Origin: Streptosporangium carneum
GTDB taxonomy: Bacteria > Actinomycetota > Actinomycetes > Streptosporangiales > Streptosporangiaceae
Assembly: GCF_027922005.1 (NCBI RefSeq)
Contig: NZ_BSEV01000001.1
Location: 1,141,638-1,205,637 of the forward strand
DNA length: 64,000 nt
Direction: 5' to 3'
Made by a program: the position numbers and the translations under genes. Of this stretch, positions 13,682-21,467 are shown piece after piece. Each line of letters opens with the position of its first letter. Position 1 is the stretch's first letter. The notes beneath the pieces were generated by a model. The model had not been told where the DNA came from, did no database searches, and saw only the letters and a list, made by a program, of their open reading frames with translations.

Positions 13682-13885
13682 ATGGGTGCAGGCGAAAGAC
13701 CTCTCAGTGAGGTGAAGTTCCTGACGGTGGCAGAAGTGGCCACTGTCATGAGGGTGTCCAAGATGACTGTGTACCGACTCGTGCATTCGGGCGAGCTGCC
13801 GGCCATCCGGGTCGGTCGATCCTTCAGAGTGCCTGAGCAGGCGGTTCACGACTATCTCAGGGATGCCTACATCGAGGCGGGTTGA
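13682..13885 (+). CDS. bdtA: BdtA-like excisionase-family DNA-binding protein
   Basis: 67 residues. The start at 13682 has AGAGG 7 nt upstream and gives the size of its homologues. Nearly the whole protein is one winged helix-turn-helix of the MerR/excisionase type (FLTVAEVATVMRVSKMTVYR, then GELPAIRVGRSFRVPEQAV). Position directly upstream of the bS22 gene, the epimerase and the bldN region matches S. coelicolor SCO3328 (bdtA, a BldD target). It is not a phage remnant; no integrase is near. Confidence 0.8.
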   Translation: MGAGERPLSEVKFLTVAEVATVMRVSKMTVYRLVHSGELPAIRVGRSFRVPEQAVHDYLRDAYIEAG

Positions 13886-13912
13886 AGCGGCGCGAGCCCG
13901 ACGAGCGAGTGA

Positions 13913-13941
13913 GGCGGCCGGTCCCGAGCGAACCGGCCGCC
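13913..13941 (+). terminator. Stem-loop after bdtA
   Basis: GGCGGCCGGT and ACCGGCCGCC form a perfect 10-bp stem with a 9-nt loop, 27 nt after the stop codon. No T-tract follows. The flanks carry two copies of GACGAGCGAG. Confidence 0.5.
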
Positions 13942-14119
13942 AGACGAGCGAGGAGCGGCGAGCGACCGGCGGGTCCTGATCCTCCGGGCGAGACCGGTGG
14001 TGGAGACCCGGCTTCGACGAGATGGCGGCGAGGTAGCGACGTGCGCGTCACGTCGTGAGTTCCAGCGCCCGGGCTCCCCCGGGGGGCGATCTACCACGGA
14101 TCGCCGGTAGTCTGTTGAG

Positions 14120-14141
14120 CCGGTGTGCTTTCGCGCACCGG
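14120..14141 (+). other. Hairpin in the leader of the bS22 gene
   Basis: CCGGTGTGC pairs with GCGCACCGG (one G-T pair) around TTTC, followed by TTT. A TAGTCT -10-like hexamer lies at about 14108-14113, so the transcript could begin with this hairpin, some 58 nt before the GTG. It could be a terminator-like or protein-responsive leader; purely inferred. Confidence 0.35.
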
Positions 14142-14177
14142 TTTGACATTCTCGGCTACCAGCTACCTGGGGGTCCC

Positions 14178-14276
14178 GTGGGCTCTGTGATCAAGAAGCG
14201 TCGTAAGCGCATGGCGAAGAAGAAGCACCGCAAGCTTCTGAAGAAGACCCGCATCCAGCGGCGTAACAAGAAGTAA
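14178..14276 (+). CDS. Small ribosomal protein bS22 (AURKAIP1/COX24 type)
   Basis: 32 residues beginning (V)[16 protein letters not shown], almost all Lys/Arg, with GGGGG 4 nt before the GTG. This peptide is near-invariant in actinobacteria and was identified as bS22 in mycobacterial 30S subunits. It would bind 16S rRNA near the decoding region. The longer open frame upstream is not coding. It sits 23 bp before the epimerase gene and is probably co-transcribed. Confidence 0.92.
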   Translation: MGSVIKKRRKRMAKKKHRKLLKKTRIQRRNKK

Positions 14277-14299
14277 CGACGCGGATCTGCGAGGCGCCG

Positions 14300-15337
14300 A
14301 TGACCCACACCGTGCTTGTCACCGGGGTCTCGCGCCACATCGGCGCCCGAGTGGCGAGCGTTCTCGCGGCCGACCCGGGCATCGACCGGGTCATCGGAGT
14401 GGACACGGTGCCGCCGCCCTCGCTCTCACGTGATGGCGGCGTACCTCTCGGCCGGACCGAGTTCGTCCGCGTCGACCTGCGAAGCCCCGACATCGCCCAG
14501 GTGATCGCGGCCGCCGACATCGACACCGTGGTTCACATGAGCCTGCTCAGCGCTCCCTCGAGGAGCGGTGGCAGGGCCCTCATGAAAGAGCACAACGTCA
14601 TCGGCACCATGCAACTTCTCGGTGCCTGTCAGCGGTCCGCGACGGTCCGCCGTGTCGTCGTCCGCTCGACCACCGCGGTCTACGGCTCGTCCCCGCACGA
14701 CCCGGCGGTCTTCACCGAGGACACCGAGCCGGGCGAGCCGCCCGGTCACGGCTACGCCAAGGACGCCTGTGAGGTCGAGGGCTACGTCCGCGGCTTCGCC
14801 AGGCGGCGTCTGGACGTGACGGTCTCGATGCTGAGGTTCGCCAACTTCATGGGGCCCGGCGTCGACTCGCCGCTGACCCGTTACTTCACCCAGCCCGTCC
14901 TGCCGACCGTGCTCGGCTTCGACCCCCGGCTGCAGTTCGTCCACGAGGACGACGCCGTCGAGGTGCTCAGGCGGATGGCGATGGAGGACCACCCCGGCAC
15001 GTTCAACGTGGCCGGGGACGGCGTGCTGCTGCTGTCGCAGTGCGCCCGCAGGGCGGGCCTGCCCTCGCTGCCCGTCCCCTCGTCGGCGTTCCGGTTCATG
15101 GGCGGCCTGGCCCGCGGCGCGGGGCTGGTCGGTTTCTCCCCGGAGCAGCTCCGTCTGATGCGCTACGGCCGCGTGGTCGACACCGCCCGCCTGGCCGCCG
15201 CGCTCGGCTGGAGGCCCAAGTTCTCCACCGCCTCGGCCTACGAGGACTTCGTGCGTGCCAGGGACCTGGCGGGCGGGCTTCCCTCGGCCATGCTGGACCT
15301 GTTCTCCCAGGCGGTGGAGCAGGCGGTGAGAAGGTGA
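14300..15337 (+). CDS. NAD-dependent epimerase/dehydratase (extended SDR)
   Basis: 345 residues. The Rossmann fold begins VLVTGVSRHIGARVASVLA, a variant of the GxxGxxG motif. Catalytic candidates are Ser/Thr in RSTTAVYGSS and Tyr-Lys in HGYAKDACE. Sugar-nucleotide specificity cannot be read from sequence. It is coupled to the acyltransferase (GTGA overlap) and lies within the conserved bdtA-bldN gene order, suggesting a role in envelope metabolism of sporulating actinomycetes. Confidence 0.85.
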   Translation: MTHTVLVTGVSRHIGARVASVLAADPGIDRVIGVDTVPPPSLSRDGGVPLGRTEFVRVDLRSPDIAQVIAAADIDTVVHMSLLSAPSRSGGRALMKEHNVIGTMQLLGACQRSATVRRVVVRSTTAVYGSSPHDPAVFTEDTEPGEPPGHGYAKDACEVEGYVRGFARRRLDVTVSMLRFANFMGPGVDSPLTRYFTQPVLPTVLGFDPRLQFVHEDDAVEVLRRMAMEDHPGTFNVAGDGVLLLSQCARRAGLPSLPVPSSAFRFMGGLARGAGLVGFSPEQLRLMRYGRVVDTARLAAALGWRPKFSTASAYEDFVRARDLAGGLPSAMLDLFSQAVEQAVRR

Positions 15338-16308
15338 CCGAGATGACCCGCGGGGACGGTTCCCCCGGCGACGCCTCCTTCGGCGACGCCTCTCTCAACG
15401 GCGCTTCCCCCGGCGACGGGGACGGCTCCCCGCGAGGCGGGGGAGGCTCTCCCGCCGGCGGGAACGGCGATCGCGACCTCGCCGAACTCCTGGCCTTCCT
15501 GCGCCGCCGCGTCACCGGGGAGTACGACGTCGACGAGTTCGGCTTCGACCCCGAGTTCACGGACAGGGTGCTGCTGGAGCTGATCCGCCCGCTGTACCGG
15601 CGCTGGTTCCGCGTCGAGACCGTTGGCATGCGCAACGTGCCCGGCGACTCCGGAGCCCTGGTCGTGGCCAATCACTCGGGCACGATCCCGCTCGACGCGC
15701 TCATGCTCCAGGTGGCCCTGCACGACGAGCATCCCCGGCGTCGCGCGATCCGCCTGCTCGGGGCCGACCTGGTCTACCAGCTTCCCCTGCTCGGCCATCT
15801 GTCCAGGAAGACCGGCCACACCCTGGCCTGTCGCGAGGACGCCGACCGCCTGCTCCGCAAGGGCGAACTCGTGGGCGTCTTCCCCGAGGGCTTCAAGGGC
15901 GTCGGCAAGCCGTTCTCCGAGCGCTACAGACTGCAACGTTTCGGCAGGGGCGGCTTCGTCGCCTCCGCGATCCGCGCCGGGGTGCCGATCGTCCCCTGCT
16001 CCATCGTGGGAGCGGAGGAGATCTACCCGAAGATCGGTGACCTGCGCCTCATGGCCAGGGCGCTCGGCCTGCCGTACCTCCCGGTCACACCGTTCTTCCC
16101 CTGGCTCGGCCCACTCGGCCTGGTGCCGCTGCCGTCCAAGTGGATCATCGGTTTCGGCGAGCCCGTCCGCACCGACGAGCTCGATCCCGCGGACGCCGAC
16201 GACCCCATGGTGGTCTTCAACCTCACCGACCAGGTTCGCGAGATGATCCAGCAGCAGCTGAACGAGCTGAGGCTCCAGCGCGGTCACGCCTTCCCGCCGT
16301 TCTTCTGA
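15334..16308 (+). CDS. Lysophospholipid acyltransferase (PlsC-like)
   Basis: 324 residues. It is expected to transfer an acyl chain to lysophosphatidate or a related lipid at the membrane. The GTG at 15334 overlaps the epimerase stop codon; an ATG at 15343 is possible. A Gly/Ser/Asp-rich disordered stretch of about 45 residues precedes the catalytic domain. The acyltransferase motif reads NHSGTIPLD, with a longer His-Asp spacing than the textbook HX4D, and FPEGFKG is the lysophosphatidate-binding motif. IVPCSIVGAEEIYP follows. Confidence 0.85.
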   Translation: MTEMTRGDGSPGDASFGDASLNGASPGDGDGSPRGGGGSPAGGNGDRDLAELLAFLRRRVTGEYDVDEFGFDPEFTDRVLLELIRPLYRRWFRVETVGMRNVPGDSGALVVANHSGTIPLDALMLQVALHDEHPRRRAIRLLGADLVYQLPLLGHLSRKTGHTLACREDADRLLRKGELVGVFPEGFKGVGKPFSERYRLQRFGRGGFVASAIRAGVPIVPCSIVGAEEIYPKIGDLRLMARALGLPYLPVTPFFPWLGPLGLVPLPSKWIIGFGEPVRTDELDPADADDPMVVFNLTDQVREMIQQQLNELRLQRGHAFPPFF

Positions 16309-16335
16309 GCCGGGCCCCTCGTCCTGCCGACTCCG

Positions 16336-16350
16336 GCCCCTCGCGGGGGC
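16336..16350. terminator. Small GC hairpin between convergent genes
   Basis: GCCCC and GGGGC arms with a 5-nt loop, midway in the 77-bp gap between the acyltransferase and HAD genes. Confidence 0.3.
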
Positions 16351-16385
16351 GAGCCTCCCGCGTCAGGCGAGCGGCCTGCCGCCGG

Positions 16386-17252
16386 TCACTTGGAACGCTG
16401 GACGCGCCGCAGGGCCACGGCGACGGCCACGCCGCCCGCGACCGCGCCGACGCCCGCGGCGATGGGCAGCCCGATCATGGTGGCCTTGCGCCCCGTGCGG
16501 AAGTCCCTGATCTCCCAGCCGCTCTCCCTGGCGTACTCGCGCAGCTCGGCGTCGGGGTTGACCGCGGTCGCGTGGCCGACGAGCGACAGCAGCGGCAGGT
16601 CGTTGGCCGAGTCGCTGTAGGCCGAGCAGCGGCTCAGGTCGAGGCCCTCCCTGCGGGCCAGGGCGCGTACGGCCTCAGCCTTGGCGGGGCCGTGGAGCAG
16701 GTTGCCCACCAGGCGCCCGGTGTAGACGCCGTCCTTCGTCTCCGCCACGGTGCCGAGCGCGCCGGTCAGGCCGAGCCGCTGGGCGATCACGCGCGCGAGC
16801 TCGATCGGCGTCGCGGTGACCAGCCACACGCGCCTGCCCGCGTCCAGATGGCTCTGGGCGAGGGCGCGGGTGCCCGACCAGATGCGGTCGGCCATCACCT
16901 CGTCGTAGATCTCCTCGCCGAGCTTGACGATGTCCTCGACCTTGTTGCCCGCCACGAACGCCAGCGCGGTCTCCCTGGCCTTGGCGATGTGCTCGGGGTT
17001 CTCGTCGCCCCGCACCCGGAAGATGGCCTGGCCGAGCGCGAACCTGACCAGGTCCTTGGTGGTGAACAGACCGCGTGAGGCCAGCCCCCTCGCGAAGTGG
17101 TAGATGGAGGCGCCGCGCATCATCGTGTTGTCGACGTCGAAGAAGGCGGCCGCGGTCGGGTCGGGCTCCGCCATCGGCATGGCCACCGCCGCCGCGGCCG
17201 CCACCTCTCCGGCCGTCTCCGCTTCGTCCCGCCGTCGTAGTAGCCGCCTCAT
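16386..17252 (-). CDS. HAD-IB family phosphatase with C-terminal membrane segment
   Basis: 288 residues, resembling SerB and the HAD domains linked to lysophospholipid metabolism. The nucleophile motif is FFDVDNTMM (DxDxT), and the metal-binding motif is DSANDLPLL. About 30 residues of Ala-rich disordered sequence precede the domain. The C-terminus (about 262-282) is a hydrophobic helix followed by basic residues, which would tether the enzyme to the membrane. It faces the acyltransferase tail to tail; a shared lipid pathway is plausible but unproven. Confidence 0.85.
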   Translation of the reverse strand: MRRLLRRRDEAETAGEVAAAAAVAMPMAEPDPTAAAFFDVDNTMMRGASIYHFARGLASRGLFTTKDLVRFALGQAIFRVRGDENPEHIAKARETALAFVAGNKVEDIVKLGEEIYDEVMADRIWSGTRALAQSHLDAGRRVWLVTATPIELARVIAQRLGLTGALGTVAETKDGVYTGRLVGNLLHGPAKAEAVRALARREGLDLSRCSAYSDSANDLPLLSLVGHATAVNPDAELREYARESGWEIRDFRTGRKATMIGLPIAAGVGAVAGGVAVAVALRRVQRSK

Positions 17253-17301
17253 AGCACCTCAGCTTAACCGCCGCGCACGGGTGAAATAGGTGTACGGCCC
17301 G

Positions 17302-18003
17302 TTAGTCCCGGGTGACATCTCGTGAGTCGGCGGACGTTCCCGGCGGGGTCAGCCCGTCGATGTAGTCGAGGTAGCCGTTGGCCCTGCGCCGGTCCTCCTC
17401 GTCCATTTTGGGAAGCATGATCTCGATCTGGGTGCGCTGTTTCTGGACGAAGCGCTTGAGCTGTCCGGTGCTCCTGGCGTCGCGGCGCTGCACCCTGGTG
17501 AGGGAGGTGACCGCGGAGCGGGTGGTGTCCTCCATGGCCTTGAGGGTCTCGCTGATCAGCCGGTCCTCCCGTTCGCCCGAGCCCAGGAGCTCCTCGACCT
17601 CGTGGGCGCGGGTCTCCGCGTAGCCGAAGGAGCGGTCGGCCCGTTCGGCGTCGTCGGTGCTCAGGTGGAACAGCGTGTTCTCGGCGGCGCGCTTGAGCGG
17701 GTAGAGGGCGTCGCCCGGCATCGACCGGTAGGTCCCCAGGCCCGCCACCACCATCGCGGACGCCAGTCCCAGGCTCAGAAGCTGGGGGAGCAGGACCGTG
17801 CGGCGCCTGGGCCTGGGGGGGACGACGGGCTGGGCGGAGGACTCCTCCTGCTCGGGCTGCTCGGGCGCGTGCATGAGGCGTTCGCGCAACTCGGCGCGGA
17901 ACTCGGGCCGGGGCTCGCCCCCCAGCCGGGAGCCGAGCGTGGACACGCTGTTCTGGATGTGCGTCTGCGATCTACGTGAGATTCCGGGCAGCCACTTACC
18001 CAT
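17302..18003 (-). CDS. rsbN: Membrane anti-sigma factor of the RsbN type (DUF5667)
   Basis: 233 residues. The start at 18003 has GGGAG 6 nt upstream. A basic cytoplasmic N-terminal region with LRERLMHAPEQ (about 35-60) should bind the sigma factor. One membrane helix follows a poly-Arg stretch (LLSLGLASAMVVAGLG, about 90-105). The extracytoplasmic DUF5667 domain has SMPGDALYPLKRAAE and a helical bundle. It is immediately downstream of bldN, as SCO3324 (RsbN) is of bldN in Streptomyces. Confidence 0.8.
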   Translation of the reverse strand: MGKWLPGISRRSQTHIQNSVSTLGSRLGGEPRPEFRAELRERLMHAPEQPEQEESSAQPVVPPRPRRRTVLLPQLLSLGLASAMVVAGLGTYRSMPGDALYPLKRAAENTLFHLSTDDAERADRSFGYAETRAHEVEELLGSGEREDRLISETLKAMEDTTRSAVTSLTRVQRRDARSTGQLKRFVQKQRTQIEIMLPKMDEEDRRRANGYLDYIDGLTPPGTSADSRDVTRD

Positions 18004-18099
18004 GAACGCTCCCTGCCGCCCCCAGGTCATGATCCGTCTGTGCACTTGCCTAACGACAGCCCCGCTGCCAGGTTACGCGATACGTCACCATCGGCATGG

Positions 18100-18744
18100 T
18101 CAGCCGAGATCCGAGGGCAACGCGCGTGCGAGCGCCCGGATCGCGCGGAACTGCAGGGCCTTGATCGCGCCGCTCTTCTTGCCCATGACGAGCGCGGTCT
18201 CCGCCAGTGACATGCCGTGCAGGAACCTCAGGACCACGCACTCCTGCTGCTCCGGACCGAGGGCGCGCACCGCGCTGAGCACCCGGTCGTTGATCATCGC
18301 GGTGACGACGGCGTTCTCCGGGATGTGCGGGCCGTCGAGCGGGACGTCGATCACCTGGGCGGTCGTGACCTCCAGGCGGTACCTGCCGGACTTGAAGTGA
18401 TCGGCGACCAGGTTCCTGGCGATGGTCACGAGCCACGCTCCGAAGTCACGTCCCTGCCAGGTGAAGTCCGCGATCCGGCGAAGCGCCCTGAGGAAGGTCT
18501 CGCTCGTGAGATCCTCGGCCAGCGGGTGGGAGCCGACACGGAAGTAGACGTAGCGGTACACCAGGTCGAGATAGCGGTCATAGAGCGTGCCAAACGCGTC
18601 CGTGTCTCCAGTCTTGGCACGCAGAACAAGCCTCCGGAGTTCCTCCGAGGCGTCCTCGCGCGTGGCGAGCTCGTTGCTGCGGGCAGGCTGGGCCACCCCG
18701 GAAGTCGTGGGGAGGGGCCCGGCGAACGGCCACGTGTCTGGCAT
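18100..18744 (-). CDS. bldN: ECF sigma factor BldN (development)
   Basis: 214 residues. Sigma region 2 contains LYDRYLDLVYRYVYFRVG and the long block FTWQGRDFGAWLVTIARNL characteristic of BldN; region 4 contains ECVVLRFLHGMSLAETALVMG. In Streptomyces BldN directs bldM, chaplin and rodlin transcription and is held by RsbN. The start at 18744 has AGGGA 7 nt upstream; the open frame reaches 18825 without a better signal. The N-terminal extension (about 45 residues) is shorter than the 86-residue pro-region of S. coelicolor BldN. Confidence 0.87.
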   Translation of the reverse strand: MPDTWPFAGPLPTTSGVAQPARSNELATREDASEELRRLVLRAKTGDTDAFGTLYDRYLDLVYRYVYFRVGSHPLAEDLTSETFLRALRRIADFTWQGRDFGAWLVTIARNLVADHFKSGRYRLEVTTAQVIDVPLDGPHIPENAVVTAMINDRVLSAVRALGPEQQECVVLRFLHGMSLAETALVMGKKSGAIKALQFRAIRALARALPSDLG

Positions 18745-18947
18745 CCGGTATCCCTGTGAGGGAGGGGGTACGGCGTGCTCGAACACTCTAGAAATCAATA
18801 AGAAATTCCACAATCCACTTCGCAACGTCGTGACTAGCGGTAATCAGCCGATACGGTATGGCGCTGGTTCTTTCTGGCCGGCCCGGGCAGCCCCCTACCA
18901 GTTCGGCTACCGGTTGGGGGGTAATGTCCGGCAGCATTGGAGGCACC

Positions 18948-20858
18948 ATGAATCTCCTCGTCGCTGTCATCGCGTTCGCGGGTGCACTGCTCGCGGCCAT
19001 CGCCACCGTCGCTCTGGCCAGTCGCCTCCGGGAGGAGCGCAAAGGGTGGCTGATCGCCTGGAGCATCACGACGGCGATGCTGTGTGTGTCACTCGGAGTA
19101 ATCGGAACCGGTTGCCTGGTCGGTTTTGGGGCAGCCACATTCCGCGTTTACCAGCTGACCGGATCACTGCTCGCCCCACTCTGGCTGGCCGTCGGAGTCA
19201 TCCAGCTCATGGGCAGGAAGCCTGCGGCGAGATTCGCCTCCTGGCTCATGGGGGCCGCCTTCACCGTGGTCGGAGCGGTGATCATGATCTCCGACCCCAT
19301 CGAGCAGGAGCAGCAGTTCACCACCTCCCTGCCGGCGGGCAGCGGTCACTGGGACGTCTTCCCGGCCTATCTGCTGTGGGTGACCCACGTGGTCGTGGCG
19401 CTCATCCTGCTGGGCGGCCTGGTGTTCGCCGTGCTGCGCTGGCGCGGCGGCGACGACTACGACGCGGACAACATGCACGCGCTGCTCGTGCTCGGCCCGA
19501 CCGGCCTCGCCATGGTCGGAGCCGTGAGCTTCGCGGTCCCCGGGATGTTCACCATCCTTCTCCTCTGCGTCACCGCGGCCGCGGTCTGGTACGTCGTGCT
19601 CCGTCCGCTCGCGCCGTACGAGGACGATGACGAGGAGGAGCCGCGGGACGACAAACAGAGCGACCCCCGCCCCGCGGGCCGCAGGGCGGCCCCCGAGCAG
19701 CCCTTCGGCGACGTCCAGGTCGCGGGTCGCCGCCTCACGCCGGAGGAGCAGCCTCCCCAGCGGTCCCTGCCCGATGACCCGTCCCGCCGCTCGGGTCTCG
19801 GTGACCTGGTGGCCGAGTACCGCGCGGGGGAGCAGGAGGTCGACTACGCGGCGCGCATGGGGCAGCGGCCCCCGGCGGCGCAGGACGACCCGTTCGGCGG
19901 CCCCGCCACCGGCATGTTCATGGCGGGCGAGTACGGCATGCCGCCCGCGGGCCGTCCCACGGGACGGCAGGCAGGCGGCGGCCACGCCACGCAGCCCCCG
20001 ATGACCGGCCAGTTCGGCATGTCTCCCGGCGGTCCCGCGACCGGCGAGTTCGGCATGTCCTCCGGTGGGTCCGCGACCGGCGAGTACGACGTCCCCGCCA
20101 ACGAGTACGGAAGGCACTCGAGCCCGGGGGGCCAGCACGGCAGGCCGGGCGGCACCGGCGAGTTCGGCAGGCCCCGCGGTCCCGTCACCGGCGAGTTCGC
20201 CATGCCCGACCCCGCCTACGGCGGGCAGCGGAACGGCAGCCTCCAGCCCATGCCGGCGGACCAGGCGTTCGGCGGCTCCACCGTTCCCGGCCCCCTCCCC
20301 TTCCCGCCGGGAGCGCCGGGAGCGCCGGGAGCGCCCGGCGGGCCGACGCCCCCGCAGGGCTTCGGCGGCGCGCCCCGTCACGGGCAGGGCGGTCCCGACC
20401 GGGGGCTCGCCGGGCAGGGCGTCCCAGCCTTCCCCGCCTACGGCCAGGCCCCCACAGCTCCCCCCGAGACCGGCGCCCTCTATCCCGGCGCGTTCACCGA
20501 GCAGGCGGGGGGCTCGAACCGCCCGTCTCCGAAGATCTTCGGCCTGCTCACCGTCTTCACCCTTCTCGACGGCACCGGTGAGATGTTCGACCGGCTGGCG
20601 GAGGAGACGCTCGAGGCGGTCCGCAACGCGGAGCCGGACACGCTGATCTACGCGTGCCACTCGGTGAAGTCGGCCCCGCTGCAGCGCATCGTCTACGAGA
20701 TCTACCGTGACGAGGTCGCCTACGCCGAGCACCAGCGCCAGCCTCACGTGGAGCGTTTCGTCACCGAGCGTCAGAACATGGTGCTCGCGACCAACGTGAT
20801 CGAGCTCAACGTCAACGCCGCGAAAGTGATGCCGTTGCCCACGGCCTTCAGGATCTGA
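18948..20858 (+). CDS. Polytopic membrane protein with disordered linker and C-terminal ABM/YgiN-like domain
   Basis: 636 residues. The start at 18948 follows GGAGG by 4 nt. Residues 1-230 hold about seven membrane helices. Residues about 235-525 are Pro/Gly/Arg-rich and disordered, with degenerate repeats of the form A-T-G-E/Q-F-G-M. Residues about 530-625 resemble an antibiotic biosynthesis monooxygenase (quinol monooxygenase YgiN-like) dimer domain (TLIYACHSVKSAPLQRIVYE, then YRDEVAYAEHQRQPHVERF). I have not seen this three-part fusion characterised. It is divergent from bldN, with a 203-bp shared upstream region, and may be developmentally regulated. Function unknown. Confidence 0.75.
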   Translation: MNLLVAVIAFAGALLAAIATVALASRLREERKGWLIAWSITTAMLCVSLGVIGTGCLVGFGAATFRVYQLTGSLLAPLWLAVGVIQLMGRKPAARFASWLMGAAFTVVGAVIMISDPIEQEQQFTTSLPAGSGHWDVFPAYLLWVTHVVVALILLGGLVFAVLRWRGGDDYDADNMHALLVLGPTGLAMVGAVSFAVPGMFTILLLCVTAAAVWYVVLRPLAPYEDDDEEEPRDDKQSDPRPAGRRAAPEQPFGDVQVAGRRLTPEEQPPQRSLPDDPSRRSGLGDLVAEYRAGEQEVDYAARMGQRPPAAQDDPFGGPATGMFMAGEYGMPPAGRPTGRQAGGGHATQPPMTGQFGMSPGGPATGEFGMSSGGSATGEYDVPANEYGRHSSPGGQHGRPGGTGEFGRPRGPVTGEFAMPDPAYGGQRNGSLQPMPADQAFGGSTVPGPLPFPPGAPGAPGAPGGPTPPQGFGGAPRHGQGGPDRGLAGQGVPAFPAYGQAPTAPPETGALYPGAFTEQAGGSNRPSPKIFGLLTVFTLLDGTGEMFDRLAEETLEAVRNAEPDTLIYACHSVKSAPLQRIVYEIYRDEVAYAEHQRQPHVERFVTERQNMVLATNVIELNVNAAKVMPLPTAFRI

Positions 20859-20863
20859 GCCGT

Positions 20864-20896
20864 CCGCGGGCCCTCCGGAATCCGGACGGCCCGCGG
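20864..20896. terminator. Strong bidirectional stem-loop between convergent genes
   Basis: CCGCGGGCC and GGCCCGCGG form a perfect 9-bp stem. The 15-nt loop itself contains TCCGGA twice, and GAGC/GCTC can extend the base. It serves the membrane protein gene (ending 20858) and possibly the glutaredoxin-like gene (ending 20982). Confidence 0.65.
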
Positions 20897-20981
20897 AGGC
20901 GCTCGAATGCCCCGGGTTCCCAGCCGTCACCCGGCTCTCCCGGCTCCTTGCCGCCCCTCCCGGCTCCTCGCGGCCGGAGTC

Positions 20982-21230
20982 TCAGGCTCCGAGCGCGGCG
21001 CGCAGGCGCCTCTCGTCGACGCGCCAGAAGTCGTGCTGGACACCGTCGATCAGGGTGACCGGGATCATCTCCCAGTATTTCGCCTGTTCCTCCTCGGAGA
21101 GGGTGATGTCCCGCTCCTCCCAGGGGACGCCAAGCTCCGTCGCCACGCGCTCTACCACCGCGCGCGCGTCGTCGCACAGGTGACAGCCGGGCTTGCCGAA
21201 CAGTGTGATGCGGTGGTCCTGCGGTGCCAT
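20982..21230 (-). CDS. Glutaredoxin-like thiol protein
   Basis: 82 residues from the ATG at 21230. A single thioredoxin-fold domain starts ITLFGKPGCHLCDDA with a C-H-L-C redox motif and has the cis-Pro loop in MIPVTLIDG. The family is common in actinobacteria, where reduction by mycothiol or mycoredoxin pathways is assumed. It is divergent from rex, whose operator lies 131 bp upstream. Co-regulation by Rex is possible but the spacing is long. A weak ribosome binding site lowers confidence in the start. Confidence 0.75.
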   Translation of the reverse strand: MAPQDHRITLFGKPGCHLCDDARAVVERVATELGVPWEERDITLSEEEQAKYWEMIPVTLIDGVQHDFWRVDERRLRAALGA

Positions 21231-21360
21231 GCACGTCACGGTAGCCGAGCGGGGAGCCGGTCGGGCAGGTGGCCGGAACGGGTGGTGATCCCCCCGGGAC
21301 AGGTGAGCAACCTGGGAGATCTCGCGGAATCGCGCCGTGACCGAAACTGTGAAGACCCAC

Positions 21361-21380
21361 TTTGTGCACCGGTTCACAAA
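21361..21380. promoter_or_regulatory. Rex operator in front of rex-hem
   Basis: TTTGTGCACCGGTTCACAAA is a 20-bp inverted repeat with a single mismatch in 9-bp arms and matches the Rex operator (TTGTG-N8-CACAA). It overlaps a plausible promoter with a TAACCT -10 at 21386-21391. Rex would release it at high NADH. Autoregulation of rex is standard in Streptomyces. Confidence 0.85.
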
Positions 21381-21467
21381 GGGACTAACCTGAAAGACAG
21401 TGGCCTCACCTCGTCATCCGTCGCGTCCGGGCCGCGCCGGCCGCCTGTCCCCCTGGAGCTCCGGCAC

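Noticed and set aside
13682-13885. Phage excisionase
   Set aside because: The family name suggests Xis, but the gene context is the chromosomal bdtA-bldN region and no integrase or attachment site is near.
13886-14177. Longer N-terminus for the bS22 gene
   Set aside because: The upstream in-frame codons cover the terminator and hairpin region; the conserved protein is 32-33 residues long.
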